A DNA stretch of 64,000 nucleotides from SB25 sp029560875 (GTDB taxonomy: Bacteria; Bacteroidota; Bacteroidia; Bacteroidales; Tenuifilaceae), in assembly GCA_035388225.1 (NCBI GenBank), contig DAOOPM010000002.1:1-64000 (forward strand). Direction: 5' to 3'. The notes under the pieces were generated by a model that did no database searches, was not told where the DNA came from, and was given only the letters and a program-made list of their open reading frames with translations. Below, piece after piece: positions 52,293 through 61,620 of this stretch. The translations under genes and the position numbers were made by a program. The stretch's first letter is position 1, and each line of letters opens with the position of its first letter.

Positions 52293-52300
52293 TAATTTTG
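52293..52300 (+). promoter_or_regulatory. Candidate promoter -7 box of the tRNA region
   Basis: TAATTTTG fits TAnnTTTG, with a TTG at 52268-52270 (22-base spacer). It lies just upstream of the tRNA remnant and of tRNA-Ala. Confidence 0.45.
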
Positions 52301-52323
52301 CAAGCGCAAATAAATTTCAAGAT

Positions 52324-52390
52324 GAGGTATAGCTCAGTTGGCTAAAGCGTTCCGATGGATTCGGGAAAGTCAGGGGTTCAACGGGCATGT
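52324..52390 (+). pseudogene. tRNA remnant
   Basis: The D-arm sequence GGTATAGCTCAGTTGGCTA and the T-arm start GTCAGGGGTTC match the real tRNA 80 bases downstream. However, the T-stem cannot close (GGGC follows where CCCC is needed), and no 3' acceptor strand pairs with GAGGTA. The anticodon-arm region reads TTCCG-ATGGATT-CGGGAA. It looks like a tRNA that lost its 3' part. Confidence 0.65.
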
Positions 52391-52403
52391 TAGAAAGTAT
52401 TGA

Positions 52404-52477
<74 letters not shown>

Positions 52478-52711
52478 CAAATTAGAGTGAATACAAATGT
52501 AAATATCTGAAAGTCGTTTGATTTTCAGATATTTTTATTTTATACACATGCTGTTGAATGCACCTGAATGCAATTTTAATGAGGTAAAATAGGTGGACTT
52601 AATGTAGACATTCAAATGTCCACCGAATTGCATGTAATAGCATTGATATGCAGTTCTTTACATCTTAGGAAAGTACGTTAAATCACGAGATTTGTAATTA
52701 AAAGATTACTT

Positions 52712-53917
52712 ATGAAACGTACTACATTTACCGTGCTATTCTTTATTAAGAAAGCCAAGTTAGTTAGAACTGGTGAAGCTCCAATCTATTGTAGAATCAC
52801 AGTTAATGGTATAAGAACAGAGTTCGCTGTGAAGCGCTCCGTGTTACAGGATAATTGGGATTCCAAACGTGGACGGGTAAGGAGTGGCTCTAAGGCTAAG
52901 GAAATAAACCACTTTCTTGAACATATCCGTTTCAAACTTTACGAGGGGCAGAAAGTCCTTGAAGATAGCGGAAGAGTTGTAACTGCTCGAAACTTGATGA
53001 GTTACTATAATGGGAACTTTGATGAGGAGAAGTGTTTGTTGGAAGTGTATAAGGAGCACAATGAGAATCTTGAAAAACTTATTGGGCGTGGATTCTCTAA
53101 GTTGACTCATGTCAGACATCAAACTTCAATGAGTCATCTCAAAGACTTCCTTAGCGTGAAGTATAAAATGAACGATATTCCTTTATGTGAGATTACTCCC
53201 AAATTTGTGGCTGATTATGAGGTGTACCTTAGAAGTAACAGAAATTGTGCTAACAATACAACCGTAAAATATCTTAAGAATTTTAAGAAGATTGTAAATC
53301 TGGCTTTGGCAAATGGGTGGATAAAGAGTAATCCATTTATAGGTGTAAGGTATAAGTTAGAAGAAACAGGAAAGGTGTTTTTAAGCCCAAAGGAACTTGA
53401 GAGCATTGAGAACAAAAATATTGCTATTGATAGAATTAGATATGTAAGGGATGTTTTTCTGTTTTGCTGCTATACAGGTTTGGCGTTTATAGATGTAAAG
53501 AATTTATCTCCCAATGATTTAAACATAGGAGTTGATGGAAGGATGTGGATTAAGAAAAGTAGACAGAAAACCAAGCAAATCTTTACATTGCCTTTACTCG
53601 ATAAGCCTATAAGAATTATTCAAGAGTATAGCGAGAATCCTTATTGCATAAAAAACAATGTACTATTACCTGTGCTTAGCAACCAAAAGATGAACGCTTA
53701 TCTTAAAGAGGTAGCGGATTTGTGTGGAATAACCAAGAATTTAACAACCCACTGTGCGCGGCATACCTTTGCCACAACAGTAACCTTAGCAAAAGGAGTA
53801 TCTATGGAGGCTGTATCTAAAATGTTAGGACATTCAAACCTTGATATGACAAGACATTATGCTAAGAGAACAGAGGAGTTGATAGCCTCAGAAATGAAAA
53901 AGATTGCAGGTGATTAA
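52712..53917 (+). CDS. Tyrosine integrase of the Bacteroidota mobile-element type
   Basis: A 401-residue integrase with an N-terminal arm-binding domain (TFTVLFFIKKAKLVRTGEAP), a SAM-like core-binding domain (about 105-215) and a catalytic domain. Catalytic residues are H and R in THCARHTFA (about 347-355), H in MLGHSN and the Tyr in RHYAKR. In place of the usual first Arg the motif reads CCYTGLAFIDVKNL, a departure shared by other integrases of this group. It drives integration of the flanking element, probably into tRNA-Ala. It is unrelated in architecture to the cassette-array recombinase. Confidence 0.92.
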   Translation: MKRTTFTVLFFIKKAKLVRTGEAPIYCRITVNGIRTEFAVKRSVLQDNWDSKRGRVRSGSKAKEINHFLEHIRFKLYEGQKVLEDSGRVVTARNLMSYYNGNFDEEKCLLEVYKEHNENLEKLIGRGFSKLTHVRHQTSMSHLKDFLSVKYKMNDIPLCEITPKFVADYEVYLRSNRNCANNTTVKYLKNFKKIVNLALANGWIKSNPFIGVRYKLEETGKVFLSPKELESIENKNIAIDRIRYVRDVFLFCCYTGLAFIDVKNLSPNDLNIGVDGRMWIKKSRQKTKQIFTLPLLDKPIRIIQEYSENPYCIKNNVLLPVLSNQKMNAYLKEVADLCGITKNLTTHCARHTFATTVTLAKGVSMEAVSKMLGHSNLDMTRHYAKRTEELIASEMKKIAGD

Positions 53918-54086
53918 AGTTCCCCTTTGCTATCAAGGCTAACTATGCATTGCCATATTTTGATGAATAATTTTGTTGGTTGATAGTAAAGCCCTATGGA
54001 ATAATACAAGAATTGTTTGAGAAGTTTAATAAAAAAATACTATATTTATAAGCAAACATATTAGAACACACCAATTTGTGTAGAAT

Positions 54087-54482
54087 ATGAAAAAAATACT
54101 ACTAATAGTTGGTATACTACTACTAACAAATGTGCTATTAGCACAAGTCCCTCTTGAAGTAGGGGTAACTAAAACACAGGTATTAAAGAATATTGAGAAA
54201 AGGAATAATACCTATGAGCATAAAGAAACTACTAATGGCATTCCAATAATACAGGAAAAGATTTATATTGATGTAATCAATGCTTACTATTTTAGGAACG
54301 ATACCTGTTATTACCAGAAATCATTTTACCCAATGCACGCACTTAACGATGTGTATAAAAGTATGAGTAACTATGTATATGTTACAGATTCAGTATGGGT
54401 AGACTTACCAACAGGTATTTACTTTGAGATGGTAATGTTGGAGGATAAGAATTATTTTAGAATTGATTGTTCAAAGGAGTGA
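54087..54482 (+). CDS. Small exported protein
   Basis: A 131-residue protein with a signal peptide (ILLIVGILLLTNVLLAQ) and a short, Tyr-rich mature part (YYFRNDTCYYQKSFYP), with two Cys. No family was recognised. It is the only gene besides the integrase on the plus strand of the island. The 169 bases upstream and 229 bases downstream show no other gene. Confidence 0.55.
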   Translation: MKKILLIVGILLLTNVLLAQVPLEVGVTKTQVLKNIEKRNNTYEHKETTNGIPIIQEKIYIDVINAYYFRNDTCYYQKSFYPMHALNDVYKSMSNYVYVTDSVWVDLPTGIYFEMVMLEDKNYFRIDCSKE

Positions 54483-54711
54483 TTGAGAGGATTATGGGGG
54501 TTGACACTTGAAATCTGGTTGCTTTTATGATTTTATAATCTAATTTACATGGAATAAAAAACACATATATTAACTATAATCAGATTCGCAGTGCTTTAGT
54601 ATCTGTTTGTTTGTTATAAGTAAAATAACATTAACAAATAGACATTTAGATAGTTATAGTGATGTATTTCTAATTTATCCCGAAGTTTACAGTAGAAACA
54701 TAATTTTAGAA

Positions 54712-55254
54712 TCACATTAATGTTCTTTTTGGATGGACTGGGTCTATATTCATTAAATTTGGAGTAGAACCAAGAATTATAATTTTTCTAATAAAAATCA
54801 AATCTATCCTATCGCCTTGACTTACTGCAAATTCGTAAAAATTTTCATCTGTATACTTAAATACAAAAAAATTCCAATCACCTTGATTTCGATTGAAAAA
54901 TGGTTCTAATTCTTCAATAATATTTTCGAAAATATCTTTCTTAGTATGAGTAAATGACCCATTATTAATTTCAAGTTTATCAAACCCTTTTGCAATTTCT
55001 AAACCAATACCTAAATCCCAAAGATCACTGCCAGTGGAGAAGTAAGGTCTACCATCTGCAAATCCTTTACTCTTAAAATCATATTGTTCCATTTCTGAAG
55101 TCCAATTTGATCGTGTCATATTTAACCATTTAATTGCATTGTGGATACATATGCCTGGATACTTCTTGTTGCCAATATTTTGATCATGGCATTGACTTCT
55201 CCCTTTGGAAGAGAATAAACAAATTAAAATTGTGATTAATAGGATTTTTTTCAT
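54712..55254 (-). CDS. Exported protein of unknown function
   Basis: A 180-residue protein with signal peptide MKKILLITILICLFSSKGRS. The mature part begins with CHDQNIGNKKYPGICIHNAIKW (two Cys) and contains aromatic stretches (DWNFFVFKYTDENFYEF). No family was recognised. It is unpaired, with about 200 AT-rich bases on each side. Confidence 0.55.
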   Translation of the reverse strand: MKKILLITILICLFSSKGRSQCHDQNIGNKKYPGICIHNAIKWLNMTRSNWTSEMEQYDFKSKGFADGRPYFSTGSDLWDLGIGLEIAKGFDKLEINNGSFTHTKKDIFENIIEELEPFFNRNQGDWNFFVFKYTDENFYEFAVSQGDRIDLIFIRKIIILGSTPNLMNIDPVHPKRTLM

Positions 55255-55450
55255 TTTTTTAAGATTAATTTTGCGTACTCTTTTATAAATTTTTCTAGTT
55301 TCCCTTATAATGCAAAATATGATTGCATGTATGAAATGTTTATTGTTTAGAAGCGATTTTCTATCTATTTCAATTATTTTAGATACGAACTATATCGCTC
55401 GATAATCCAATGACTGCCAAATGTTTTATACATGTTCTTACCGCCAGAAT

Positions 55451-57949
55451 TTATTTGATTTTTCCGCCTTCATACTTTTCTTTTTTTGTAGTCTTTCCTG
55501 TCGCAATGTCAATGTAAACTGTTTTTCCGTTTCTTAAACCATCTTTAATTTTCCTTTCTTCTCTTAATCCCTTTTCTGTGTCATTGTATACAAAAGTTCC
55601 ATTGAATAAATCCGTTGTGTTTAATACAAAATACTTTTCTGTTCCAGGTTCGCCATTTGAATATTCTACTTGTATTTGAACATTTTGTTCAGGGTAGTTA
55701 AAATTCCAAACACCGATACGATTTTTCTTTAAAAGATTACCAGACAGTATTTTATTTCCATTATTGTCTAATAGGGTTAATAAACCATCAGGATAACAAT
55801 CTTCTCCATTTGAAAGTTTCCCTGATTTAATTGCAAAGATTATTTCAAAGAAATTATGATTTAGTTCAGGTTCGTCCTTTTTCATATAATACTCTATTGA
55901 TATTGTATTTTCTGAATTATATTCAGTTTTTCGAACCTTTAAATATCCGTCTGTTTCTTTAAGAATTTCTAGTTTTCTTATAACCTTTGTGCCTGTGGAA
56001 TCATAAACGGATAATGTTTTGAATTTATCGTATTCAAAAGTTTTTATCTCTCTTGGTGTTTTGTCTTTGTTATAACTGTAGTATTTGCCATTTAATTTAC
56101 CTGAAGAATAGTAAAATTCATTCCAAATAAAATCTTTTGTAACATATTCAATCCATTTTCCTTCTCTTAAATCATTTTTGTAGTTCCCCTCTTCATAAAC
56201 AATATACTTTTCATCATTTTCGCCCTCCCTATAACCTTCCATCCAAACGCCATCTTTTTTACCGTATAAATAGTTTCCTTGAAGTAGAGTATTTCCAGTA
56301 GAGTCTTTGAATGTATAAGGGCCATGTAATAAGTCGTTTTTATAAAATGAAGTTTCAAAACATTTGATCCAAACTCTTTTTGTACAAGTATCAAGCGGAT
56401 TAGCATTTTTGTTTAAAATAGTATCACAGAGAACTTTTTTACTGTCTAGATATGAATACCTTGTTGATTTACCATTAAGTTTACCATTTTCATATGTTTC
56501 AGTTAAATAAAGCTGTACACTGTAATTTACAGTGTTACCTTTTTCATCTACATAGTTTCGATAATAGTATTTCCATTCGCCATCCATTAAACCATTCCAA
56601 TAATGACCTTCTCTAACTTTTTTGCCAAAAGAATAGTATGTCCAGTAGCCTGACTTATTTCCCTGCGAGTATTTTCCTTTTGATTGAAGATCTAATTCTG
56701 TGGAATCTGTTCTAATAATGCCACCAAATAATGTACGAACTAAATCAATATAAACAATATAATTTCCATCAAGTTTGTCATTTATGTAACTGCCAAAAAT
56801 TAGTGAATCCCCTTGTACTTCTTTGAAGTTTCCTTCTTTAATATCATTTTTAAATGTAGTAAACTCGGCTATCTCTTTCTTTCCATCACGATAAAGATAT
56901 AAATTCCAAACACCATCTTTTAATTCATTTTTAATAAGACCTGAATATTCCAATAATAGTGTATCATTATCACCATATGTGAATTCAGTATATAAACCAT
57001 CTCTTGCTCCATTTTTATAGTTGATTTTCTTAGCCACTTTCCCCGCCTCGTAGATTGTTAACAATCCATTATATTCATCATTAATTTTAGAATAAGTTAC
57101 TTCTAAGTTACCATTTTCTGCATATTCTTTAAAGTTACCATTTCTTTTACCATTAAGAAAACTACCTGTTTTCTTTACATGACCATTTTCGTAATAATTT
57201 TTGATTGCTCCGTTCATTTCTCCATCCTTCATATTATATTCAATGTTTATTGAACCATCTTCATTATATTCCTTAAACAATCCATTCTCCTTACCATTTA
57301 TAAAATATCCTGTTTTACGGATATTTCCATTTTGATAATAAGCCTTTATTGCTCCATTTAATTTGCCATTTTTTAAAGTATATTCTGCCTCAATGCTATA
57401 TCCGTCATCATAATAATCCGTCTTCGCACCATTATCTGGGTCATAAATACCCGCCTTTTTTATAAGTGTAATGCTGTACGCAGTAACACTTCTATTTGTC
57501 CACTCATCGTCATCTCTTCTTTGAGTTGAAATCTTTAAAGTGTAATTTTGATTTGAATAGGTTGAAATAACTTCATTGTCTTCAATTTCACTTTTTGAGA
57601 GTTTAAACCCATTTGAAGAAAGAGAATTTTGAATTAAAGTATAAGATTCTTTATTGAAAATTGAATATGATATTTTATTAGGAAATCCTTCATAAGTATA
57701 AAGATAAAACCAGCCCTGTGCCTTATTGCTATAATAATCTTTATTGTATGACCAAGTAATGGTATTGTACTTTAAAGTATTACCTTTTTCTGAATCATAG
57801 TAAGACCAATTTTTAGTTAACAGAATCTGATTAACATCCTCCCAGTTTTTCTTATTGCATAGATTTGTTAAGTCATTTAACGTAAGTCTTTGGGCATGTG
57901 AATTAATCGCTAAAAATATTAAGATACTTAATGTAATAAATTGTTTCAT
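55451..57949 (-). CDS. Giant MORN-repeat exported protein
   Basis: An 832-residue exported protein (signal MKQFITLSILIFLAINSHA). A non-repeat head of about 165 residues is followed by roughly 25 MORN/YwqK-type repeats to the C-terminus, seen as NGxxKxYYENGxxxKTGxF and GxWxxYxxNGK units. Adjacent units are alike (NGAIKAYYQNGNIRKTG and NGAIKNYYENGHVKKTG), suggesting recent expansion. Function unknown; MORN domains often bind membranes or proteins. It resembles the cassette gene at 5235-6188 in type, though much longer. Confidence 0.8.
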   Translation of the reverse strand: MKQFITLSILIFLAINSHAQRLTLNDLTNLCNKKNWEDVNQILLTKNWSYYDSEKGNTLKYNTITWSYNKDYYSNKAQGWFYLYTYEGFPNKISYSIFNKESYTLIQNSLSSNGFKLSKSEIEDNEVISTYSNQNYTLKISTQRRDDDEWTNRSVTAYSITLIKKAGIYDPDNGAKTDYYDDGYSIEAEYTLKNGKLNGAIKAYYQNGNIRKTGYFINGKENGLFKEYNEDGSINIEYNMKDGEMNGAIKNYYENGHVKKTGSFLNGKRNGNFKEYAENGNLEVTYSKINDEYNGLLTIYEAGKVAKKINYKNGARDGLYTEFTYGDNDTLLLEYSGLIKNELKDGVWNLYLYRDGKKEIAEFTTFKNDIKEGNFKEVQGDSLIFGSYINDKLDGNYIVYIDLVRTLFGGIIRTDSTELDLQSKGKYSQGNKSGYWTYYSFGKKVREGHYWNGLMDGEWKYYYRNYVDEKGNTVNYSVQLYLTETYENGKLNGKSTRYSYLDSKKVLCDTILNKNANPLDTCTKRVWIKCFETSFYKNDLLHGPYTFKDSTGNTLLQGNYLYGKKDGVWMEGYREGENDEKYIVYEEGNYKNDLREGKWIEYVTKDFIWNEFYYSSGKLNGKYYSYNKDKTPREIKTFEYDKFKTLSVYDSTGTKVIRKLEILKETDGYLKVRKTEYNSENTISIEYYMKKDEPELNHNFFEIIFAIKSGKLSNGEDCYPDGLLTLLDNNGNKILSGNLLKKNRIGVWNFNYPEQNVQIQVEYSNGEPGTEKYFVLNTTDLFNGTFVYNDTEKGLREERKIKDGLRNGKTVYIDIATGKTTKKEKYEGGKIK

Positions 57950-58020
57950 TTTATTATGATTTTTGTTGAAAAGTCATTTGTAAAAGTGCTTGAATTATGA
58001 ATTTCATTAAGGGTTATTAT

Positions 58021-58545
58021 TTACTCTTCCATCAAATACTTAGTGTCGTAGTTCGATTTATTTTTATAGCCAATTGCGCAAATCCAACGGTTTTCATCGA
58101 AAATAAAATTCAAGCGGTAAAAATCTTTATCTGCATCATGCTTTGTCTTAAGTTTTTCAAGATTAAGGCTTTTCCCTTTAATATCTTTGAATATAGGGCT
58201 TATAACTATACCCTTAAAGCATAGAGAGTCCAAACAAAAAGAATCTTTCTCAAATTTAAGTTCAAAATCGTTACAGTTTATTGGTTTTACTTTAGCAAAA
58301 ACAATAGTACGACCTTCGTCAGCCACTTCAATTGTAAATAGATTGGTGCTATCTTTTAGATATTGAATTCTCATAATCCATAATGATGAAATGGTTTTTT
58401 CATCATACTTTTTTACACCCCCGTTTTGTTTGTCTATCTGAAAAAGTTCAGTAACAATGAAGGAGTCAACTAATTTTTCAGAATTTTGACTTAGACTATA
58501 CATTGCGGTTAAAAGCGCCATTAGTATTATTGTCAACTGTTTCAT
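58021..58545 (-). CDS. Exported protein of unknown function
   Basis: A 174-residue protein with a signal peptide (LTIILMALLTAMYSLSQ). The mature domain is beta-rich, with NDFELKFEKDSFCLDSLCFKG carrying a CxxxxC pair. No family was recognised. It is followed by 71 bases before the MORN gene, in the same direction, so they may be co-transcribed. Confidence 0.55.
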   Translation of the reverse strand: MKQLTIILMALLTAMYSLSQNSEKLVDSFIVTELFQIDKQNGGVKKYDEKTISSLWIMRIQYLKDSTNLFTIEVADEGRTIVFAKVKPINCNDFELKFEKDSFCLDSLCFKGIVISPIFKDIKGKSLNLEKLKTKHDADKDFYRLNFIFDENRWICAIGYKNKSNYDTKYLMEE

Positions 58546-58755
58546 GGCAACATCTTGATGTTTAGATAATAGTATTAAAGATACTTATTTATGATTTACA
58601 ACAAAAATATTTATCAAAAATCCATCCATTCAACTTTTTTAAAGTAATGAACGGATGGATTTCGAACTGTTACTTTTTCAGTGGTTTTTATAGATTATTA
58701 GGTTGAGCAAAACCATCTCAAAACAACAGCAAAGAAAATACAGCATAACTCAACA

Positions 58756-59010
58756 TTAACCAATAATTCTAAAGTGTTGTATAAAGTATGCTTTACCGTT
58801 AATAATAAAAACATCTTCAAGGGTAAGCGTGACTTTAACTGCATCAACTACAAGTATATCGCCTTGGTTAAATCTGTATACTTGTATCTTAACAGTAACC
58901 AGAAATGGGCAGTAGATTCTTTTCAGTTTACCTGAACTACTAATAACTAATATGCTATCGGAATCCACAAGCCTAGATAGTTCTCGTAAGTAATCTTCAG
59001 GTTTTTGCAT
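58756..59010 (-). CDS. Small island protein
   Basis: An 84-residue cytoplasmic protein (MQKPEDYLRELSRLVDSDS), beta-rich in the second half (KIQVYRFNQGDILVVDAVKVTLTLEDVFIIN). No family was recognised. It lies directly downstream of the AAA ATPase/DUF3871 pair in the same direction and is probably the last gene of that operon. About 200 bases after its stop (58546-58755) are empty. Confidence 0.6.
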   Translation of the reverse strand: MQKPEDYLRELSRLVDSDSILVISSSGKLKRIYCPFLVTVKIQVYRFNQGDILVVDAVKVTLTLEDVFIINGKAYFIQHFRIIG

Positions 59011-59121
59011 ATAAATAAAAAATTAAACCTGCCCTTCCAAGCATCCCTTGGATAGTCCATTCAGTATATACTTATTCTGCTAGGGAAAAATTGTGCAAAG
59101 GAAAGGCAGGTTGATAAGGGA

Positions 59122-60099
59122 TTACTGTAGAAACCAGTTGGCTTTACCTGTACTTAAAGAGCCCAGTAGTTCATTAATAAAGGTATGGCTACTAACACCT
59201 CTGTCAATAAATGTGTCTATATAGCTACTCTTATTCGCTCCCGTAAAAAGGTTGAAAAGTTTCCATAGATTTACACCTCCTGAATCTTCTCCTGAAAATG
59301 ATTCGTCTTGATAGTAGGCTTTTGTTACAATCGACACCTGTGTGTCAGATAGAGGCATAATGGATGAGATATTCCTTTTTGCTTTTGGAGGTAAATGTTG
59401 ATACATTCTTGCTCTGCCAAGCAACTGTGCAAATTGATGTTCGGTCAAGAACTCATTTTGGAATTCCGATATTTGTTTTAAGAATAACGGAGCGTTATAG
59501 TTGCTGAATAGTTTAAATGCTACTTCAATAATTTCTGATACAGCTCGAGCTCTAACTTCTTCCATAAATCCATCGGTTGAAACGCAAAGGTTAAGACAAA
59601 CCTTGTTATTAAAGCCAATGAAAATCTTGAATTTCTCCTCTACCTTTTTGCAGTATAAGTTTTCCAAATTATAAGCACGCACGCCACCAAGGGTAAGATT
59701 TAGATTATTTCCACAAATGGTATCGTGGATTGATGGAATTTCAATGAAGAATGCCATCCTTTCATAGTAAAGAGTTTTTTCTTCGTCTGTTAGCACTTTG
59801 GCTGGCTTACCCATTGCACTGGGAATTCTGCCTTTAACTGGATGTGATACTCTTATAACTGGCTCCAAAATGGTTTCATACTTAAACCATGATTGCGCTG
59901 CTAGATATATGCTTTCAATAAAATGTGTATGAGATATGGTTGATTCATTATCCTTGGCAAAACTTGGTATAATACAGTTATTCTTTAGTTCTTTTGGAGC
60001 TATACCTATTGTATTGGCGTGTATGAATTGTTTTTCATCATCTTTAATGGTTTGCACATCCTCTACATGGGTTATTGGCGCAACTAGTTGTATATCCAT
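59122..60099 (-). CDS. DUF3871 protein
   Basis: A 325-residue protein that fits DUF3871, found on Bacteroidota mobile elements. Family blocks are NCIIPSFAKDNESTISHTHFI (about 41-61), IRVSHPVKGRIPSAMGKP (about 82-99), LTLGGVRAYNLENLYCKK (about 135-152) and the C-terminal NLWKLFNLFTGANKSSYID. The role is unknown. It lies 2 bases after the AAA ATPase gene, so the two probably act together. Confidence 0.85.
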   Translation of the reverse strand: MDIQLVAPITHVEDVQTIKDDEKQFIHANTIGIAPKELKNNCIIPSFAKDNESTISHTHFIESIYLAAQSWFKYETILEPVIRVSHPVKGRIPSAMGKPAKVLTDEEKTLYYERMAFFIEIPSIHDTICGNNLNLTLGGVRAYNLENLYCKKVEEKFKIFIGFNNKVCLNLCVSTDGFMEEVRARAVSEIIEVAFKLFSNYNAPLFLKQISEFQNEFLTEHQFAQLLGRARMYQHLPPKAKRNISSIMPLSDTQVSIVTKAYYQDESFSGEDSGGVNLWKLFNLFTGANKSSYIDTFIDRGVSSHTFINELLGSLSTGKANWFLQ

Positions 60100-60101
60100 A
60101 T

Positions 60102-60968
60102 TTACTTAATTTGTGTTGAACTTTGTACTGTTAGTGAGTTAGTCATTGCGTTTTTTGCAGCAATGCATAGCGGTTCTATTGTGGTTCGGTATTCTGGGTA
60201 TCTTTGCAGGATTGCTCTAAGTGTTTCAATGTCTTTGGCAGAGTTAATTTCAGTTTTTATTATCTCTAAACTTTCTACATCGGAAGAGTTTCCTGTATTG
60301 CACCACGCCAAGATTCGTTTTCCTGTAGATGTGGTAATAATAAATTCAGGTTTATCCATAAATAATCCTGTTCTATCTTTACTTGCCGAGGCGTTGTGCT
60401 TAATATCTAGGTCGAGCATAAGGGTGAACTCATAGTCCATACCTTCGCGGGTTACACCTTTTAGTCCGACCTTTTCTGGCACCATTTTTCCATTCTTTTC
60501 CGAAAGCACATAATCCTGTTTACTTCTTACTGTGGCAATTATATGGCAAGGCGATTGTAACATTTTCTGTACAAATGCATTATGTCTTGGAGTTACTTTG
60601 TTCCAGTTGGTAAATGAATTGCCTATCATACTACTGTGTATTTCCAAAACGCCGCCAGCACCGTCCCACTCCATTGAGATGCTATCAATTACTATTACTT
60701 CGGTATTAGCACTAGATTCACATAATTCAATTGCCTTAATAAAACTCTCAGGACTAAAGGGTTTTTGCAGATTTAACACTCTATATTCTCCAAGGTGTGC
60801 ATATAAATCAGCGGAGTGGTTTTCGGTGTCAATTACTACAATTTTAGACCAATCGTTACATAGTCCGTATGCTATTAGTAGCGAGGAGTAAGTTTTCCCA
60901 GAGCCCGATGGGCCTTGCAGACCAAGCCTAATTTTGGCTTTTCTGCGTTCTGCGGTTCTAATTTCCAT
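60102..60968 (-). CDS. RecA-like AAA ATPase (AAA_24 type)
   Basis: A 288-residue ATPase with Walker A LQGPSGSGKTYSS (about 18-30) and Walker B VIVIDSISMEW (about 84-94). The domain resembles ATP-binding proteins of phages and conjugative elements that work in DNA recombination or annealing. The C-terminal 60 residues are helical. In order, its operon holds a 117-residue protein, this ATPase, DUF3871 and an 84-residue protein. Recombination is a reasonable guess, not shown. Confidence 0.82.
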   Translation of the reverse strand: MEIRTAERRKAKIRLGLQGPSGSGKTYSSLLIAYGLCNDWSKIVVIDTENHSADLYAHLGEYRVLNLQKPFSPESFIKAIELCESSANTEVIVIDSISMEWDGAGGVLEIHSSMIGNSFTNWNKVTPRHNAFVQKMLQSPCHIIATVRSKQDYVLSEKNGKMVPEKVGLKGVTREGMDYEFTLMLDLDIKHNASASKDRTGLFMDKPEFIITTSTGKRILAWCNTGNSSDVESLEIIKTEINSAKDIETLRAILQRYPEYRTTIEPLCIAAKNAMTNSLTVQSSTQIK

Positions 60969-61023
60969 TTTAGTTATATATTAATAAAACAAAAAGGAGA
61001 GATTAACTCTCTCCCCTAAATAG

Positions 61024-61377
61024 TTATAATGATTCGATCAGTTCGGGTTTGCCCTGATGAACTATCTCCTCCAAAGAGTTGCCTTCTATACGATACTCCC
61101 AGCGGTGCGAAAGCATTACTACCTCGCCTGTTTCCTTAATAGTGTATTCGTATGGCTCTGATTCAATTTTTCTAATAGAGCCTGTCAATTCCTGCCCTAT
61201 TAGGCTTTTACATTGTTCTTCGCCAAATGTAGTTGTAATGCTTGCAGTTTTTGCAGTTGCATAATAGTTACCCGTTTCTTTGGACTTAACCATTTCCAAT
61301 CCACCCTGTAGTTTAAGGGTAAAGAACTCTTTCCCCTCGGAATTAGTTCTTTTACTGTAATCAATAATTTTTACCAT
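61024..61377 (-). CDS. Small protein heading the ATPase/DUF3871 operon
   Basis: A 117-residue protein (MVKIIDYSKRTNSEGKEFFTL), beta-rich with charged turns. The start VKIIDYSKRTNSEGKEFF and the segment KTGNYYATAKTASITTTF give an OB-fold-like impression, so a single-strand DNA-binding role is possible but unproven. It starts the minus-strand operon, 55 bases upstream of the ATPase. The 243-base gap 61378-61620 upstream of it holds nothing recognised. Confidence 0.6.
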   Translation of the reverse strand: MVKIIDYSKRTNSEGKEFFTLKLQGGLEMVKSKETGNYYATAKTASITTTFGEEQCKSLIGQELTGSIRKIESEPYEYTIKETGEVVMLSHRWEYRIEGNSLEEIVHQGKPELIESL

Positions 61378-61620
61378 ACTGAATGAAATTTTAGTTAGAA
61401 ATTACTAATGGGAGGGATATGCCCCCACTAAGGCTTAGAGGGGGTGCTATTTCAGGGTTGGATTGCGTTTTTGATTTAAAAAAAATTATTTTTTGTTAAA
61501 GGATGCAATAATTTTGGTTATATCTATTAAATATAGCAGGTTGTGATTTGTTTGTAAAATTCAAAATAATGAAGACTTAGGGTTAAATCAAGCGTGGTGG
61601 TTGTGCGTAATTTATTAATC

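Noticed and set aside
52324..52390. A second functional tRNA
   Set aside because: The T-stem and acceptor stem cannot form, so it is reported as a remnant.
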